A stretch of 64,000 nt of DNA from Alphaproteobacteria bacterium (GTDB taxonomy: Bacteria > Pseudomonadota > Alphaproteobacteria > ATCC43930 > CGMCC-115725), in assembly GCA_019240125.1 (NCBI GenBank), contig JAFAYW010000294.1, positions 1 through 64,000 on the forward strand, written 5' to 3'. Shown here piece by piece: positions 62,428 through 64,000 of the stretch. How positions within the stretch are numbered: position 1 is the first letter of the stretch; every line of letters begins with the position of its first letter. The notes under the pieces are model-generated. The model was not told the DNA's origin. It saw only the letters and a program-made list of their open reading frames with translations, and did no database searches. The translations under genes were made by a program, and so were the position numbers.

Positions 62428-63705
62428 TCAGAAAAAAACATAGGATCGTACGACGACGTTCTTGCGGCAGGGAGCGTCGAGCGACACGGTCGGGTCGATG
62501 CATGCCGTATGGAACGACCAGCGCGACACCGAGCCGTCCGTCACCGAGTCGTAGCATTTGAGCATCGAGACCTCGGTCGGCTGCTGCCGCGGAATCCAAT
62601 ACCACTCGTGGTTCGGCCGATAGGTGAAGCGAGTGGTCTCGCCGACACGGTCGTCATAGATGCGGTAGTTGTTGATGTAGGGTTGGTCGGCAAAGGACGG
62701 CCACGCGCAGAGCACGAACGGGAATTGCTGGATCGTCTCGATCGGCTTGGCGAGGTTGATCGACATGAACCGCCGCGACATCTTTTTGTCGGCTTCGGCC
62801 TCGGTGTAGTTCTGCTGCCGGCCGAAATTGCGCAGGTTCCGGGTCAGCAATTCGCGGCAGCGCACGCGGCCGCTATTGTCGTTCAGGTCGTTGTGCACAA
62901 GATTGGCGTAGCGCGCGTTCACCCCAGGGTTCTTGCTGTCCTGGTCTTCGGTGCGATCGCCCTGATAGTCCTTGTCAAAGACATCGTGATTGTAGACCAG
63001 CGCATCGGTCGCATCGGGGAAGAAATCGAGCAGCAATTTCTCGATCTCCGGATAGAACACCCGCCGCACTTCCTCTGAATCATAGATGTTTTCGCATTTG
63101 GACTCGAGGTGCGCCAATGACAGGCCCAGCTTGTCCATGCATTCCGGGCTATTGGGCGAGAGGCCCGGGTAGTATTCGCCGATGCGCCTGGCATCGCGCA
63201 TGACCTGCGGAAAATAGAGATCGCGCCGCCGGTTACCCTCCTCGGCCGTGCGCAGGATCGCCGCCATTTCTGTGCGCTCCGGGTCATGCCAGACCGAGTT
63301 GGACGGCACCACGGAATAGCTCGGCCGCTCATGCACGGTGTAGGGCAGCGGCAATGCCAAGCCGCCTTCCGGCGCCTTGATGCTGTTCGACTGACGGATG
63401 TACTTGACGCAGTCATCATACTCGCGGAACGCCACGCCCCACTTCGTCTGGATCGGGCCGGACGGTGCCTTGGCGATCATCTCGATGACGCGTTCGCTTT
63501 CGCCTGTGGCGATCTCGGCGAGCGCGTCCTTCAGCGCTTCGTTGGTTCCGGCATCACCGTCGACCTCGAACGCCATGTAGGACAGGCCGCCATGTGCCGC
63601 GATCGGCTCCGGCTGCCCCGCCGTGCGCTGGAGCGGCGGTACGTAAACCGACGCTTTCTCTCCCTCTGCCCCTGCCTGATTGTCGGCGACATCGAGTGGG
63701 CTCAT
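62428..63705 (-). CDS. CmcJ/NvfI-family oxygenase
   Basis: This 425-residue protein ends with the block GETTRFTYRPNHEWYWIPRQ, MLKCYDSVTDG, FHTACIDP and VVVRSYVFF. That block is typical of the CmcJ/NvfI (GA4 desaturase-like) family, best known from fungal pathways and bacterial cephamycin synthesis. ANLVHNDLNDNSG provides an HxD-like pair and WSFHTA a distal His, consistent with a non-haem iron, 2-oxoglutarate-type site. The first 75 residues are an extension with no motif that I know. It is divergent from the Tat-exported binding protein. The product is unknown; an oxidation within the local catabolic route is likely. Confidence 0.78.
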   Translation of the reverse strand: MSPLDVADNQAGAEGEKASVYVPPLQRTAGQPEPIAAHGGLSYMAFEVDGDAGTNEALKDALAEIATGESERVIEMIAKAPSGPIQTKWGVAFREYDDCVKYIRQSNSIKAPEGGLALPLPYTVHERPSYSVVPSNSVWHDPERTEMAAILRTAEEGNRRRDLYFPQVMRDARRIGEYYPGLSPNSPECMDKLGLSLAHLESKCENIYDSEEVRRVFYPEIEKLLLDFFPDATDALVYNHDVFDKDYQGDRTEDQDSKNPGVNARYANLVHNDLNDNSGRVRCRELLTRNLRNFGRQQNYTEAEADKKMSRRFMSINLAKPIETIQQFPFVLCAWPSFADQPYINNYRIYDDRVGETTRFTYRPNHEWYWIPRQQPTEVSMLKCYDSVTDGSVSRWSFHTACIDPTVSLDAPCRKNVVVRSYVFF

Positions 63706-63877
63706 TGCACACCTCCGATTTATTCCGCCTCAACGTGGCATACCGAGCCGTCGATTTCCAGACCATGCTCCGAGGGCCTGCCAACCGAGCATGGCCACGC
63801 GGCCGCGCTTGTGCGGTAACCGCGGCGCTGTATCGTGACCCGTATGGTGCAAGAGGTACCGTATCAAGGGGGAAACG

Positions 63878-64000
63878 ATGGGGATCACGAGGCGACGCTT
63901 TGCACAAGGCGCGGCGGGGGCATTGGGCATCGCGCTGGCGCCGCGGCTGGTGACGCCCGCGATCGCTGAGACGGACCCGATCCGCATCGGCTGGCTCGGC
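63878..64000 (+). CDS. Tat-exported periplasmic binding protein (3' end missing)
   Basis: Only the first 41 residues are in the window. They form a twin-arginine signal (TRRRFAQGAAGALGIAL) with an Ala-rich hydrophobic core and cleavage near AIAETD. IRIGWLG follows, the usual first strand of branched-chain amino-acid or urea-type ABC binding proteins (type I fold). ATG 63878 has AAGGGGG at good spacing. The gene continues outside the window, probably with further transporter genes. It is too short for the ORF track as a real frame. Confidence 0.75.
   Translation, partial: MGITRRRFAQGAAGALGIALAPRLVTPAIAETDPIRIGWLG

Noticed and set aside
1-64000. Phage, transposase or CRISPR content
   Set aside because: I read both strands for integrase, transposase, phage structural and Cas-type motifs and saw none; only small GC-rich hairpin repeats are present.

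Overview
The window is a dense, GC-rich stretch of bacterial chromosome. Its long high-GC ORFs, frequent ATGA/GTGA overlaps, GTG/TTG starts and protein families (CHASE2 cyclase, DUF4331, TPR glycosyltransferases, many TauD-like and flavin oxygenases) suggest an alphaproteobacterium, perhaps Rhodospirillales or Acetobacterales. That placement is inference: there is no rRNA, tRNA or other phylogenetic marker. I saw no phage, transposase, tRNA or CRISPR array.

Region 1 (1-15.4 kb) is signalling, stress and transport. It holds the 3' end of a CHASE2-adenylate cyclase, a D-aminoacylase-type amidohydrolase, an eRF1-like protein and a tandem universal stress protein. A YhiI-RbbA-YhhJ-type ABC operon follows, preceded by a palindrome with an FNR-like core. 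After it come a small cytochrome c, a ModE-like regulator and a CPA1 Na+/H+ antiporter with a C-terminal cyclic-nucleotide-binding domain.

Region 2 (15.7-34.9 kb) is the most unusual part. A type II secretion system (T2SS) is split in two: gspE-I-J-(C-like)-K with divergent gspF on the left, and (STN protein)-gspH-L-M-(C-like)-D on the right. Between the halves lie a TPR protein, three translationally coupled HupE/UreJ-type membrane proteins (one with an EF-hand), a YVTN beta-propeller protein and a DUF4331 protein. The last two carry signal peptides and are the obvious candidate clients. GspD is a predicted lipoprotein. No gspG or prepilin peptidase gene is present in the window.

Region 3 (35.3-44.1 kb) encodes a zinc-finger methyltransferase with a helical C-terminus, a TPR-GT2 glycosyltransferase and a 1249-residue TPR protein with two GT-B modules. 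Most of the last gene is clearly poorer in G+C than its neighbours. This looks like surface-glycan or protein-glycosylation machinery.

Region 4 (44.2-64 kb) is a catabolic and detoxification area. It holds three TauD-like Fe/2-oxoglutarate oxygenases, a BisC/TorA-type molybdoenzyme and an HxlR-regulated EmrAB-type efflux operon with a doubled palindromic operator. It also has two LLM-class flavin monooxygenases, an HpaB-type oxygenase coupled to a DUF1989 protein, and a polar amino-acid-type ABC importer with duplicated binding proteins. A VOC protein, a CmcJ/NvfI-type oxygenase and the start of a Tat-exported binding protein end the window. The divergent 54.0-61.9 kb locus reads as uptake plus oxidative breakdown of one unidentified nitrogenous or aromatic compound.
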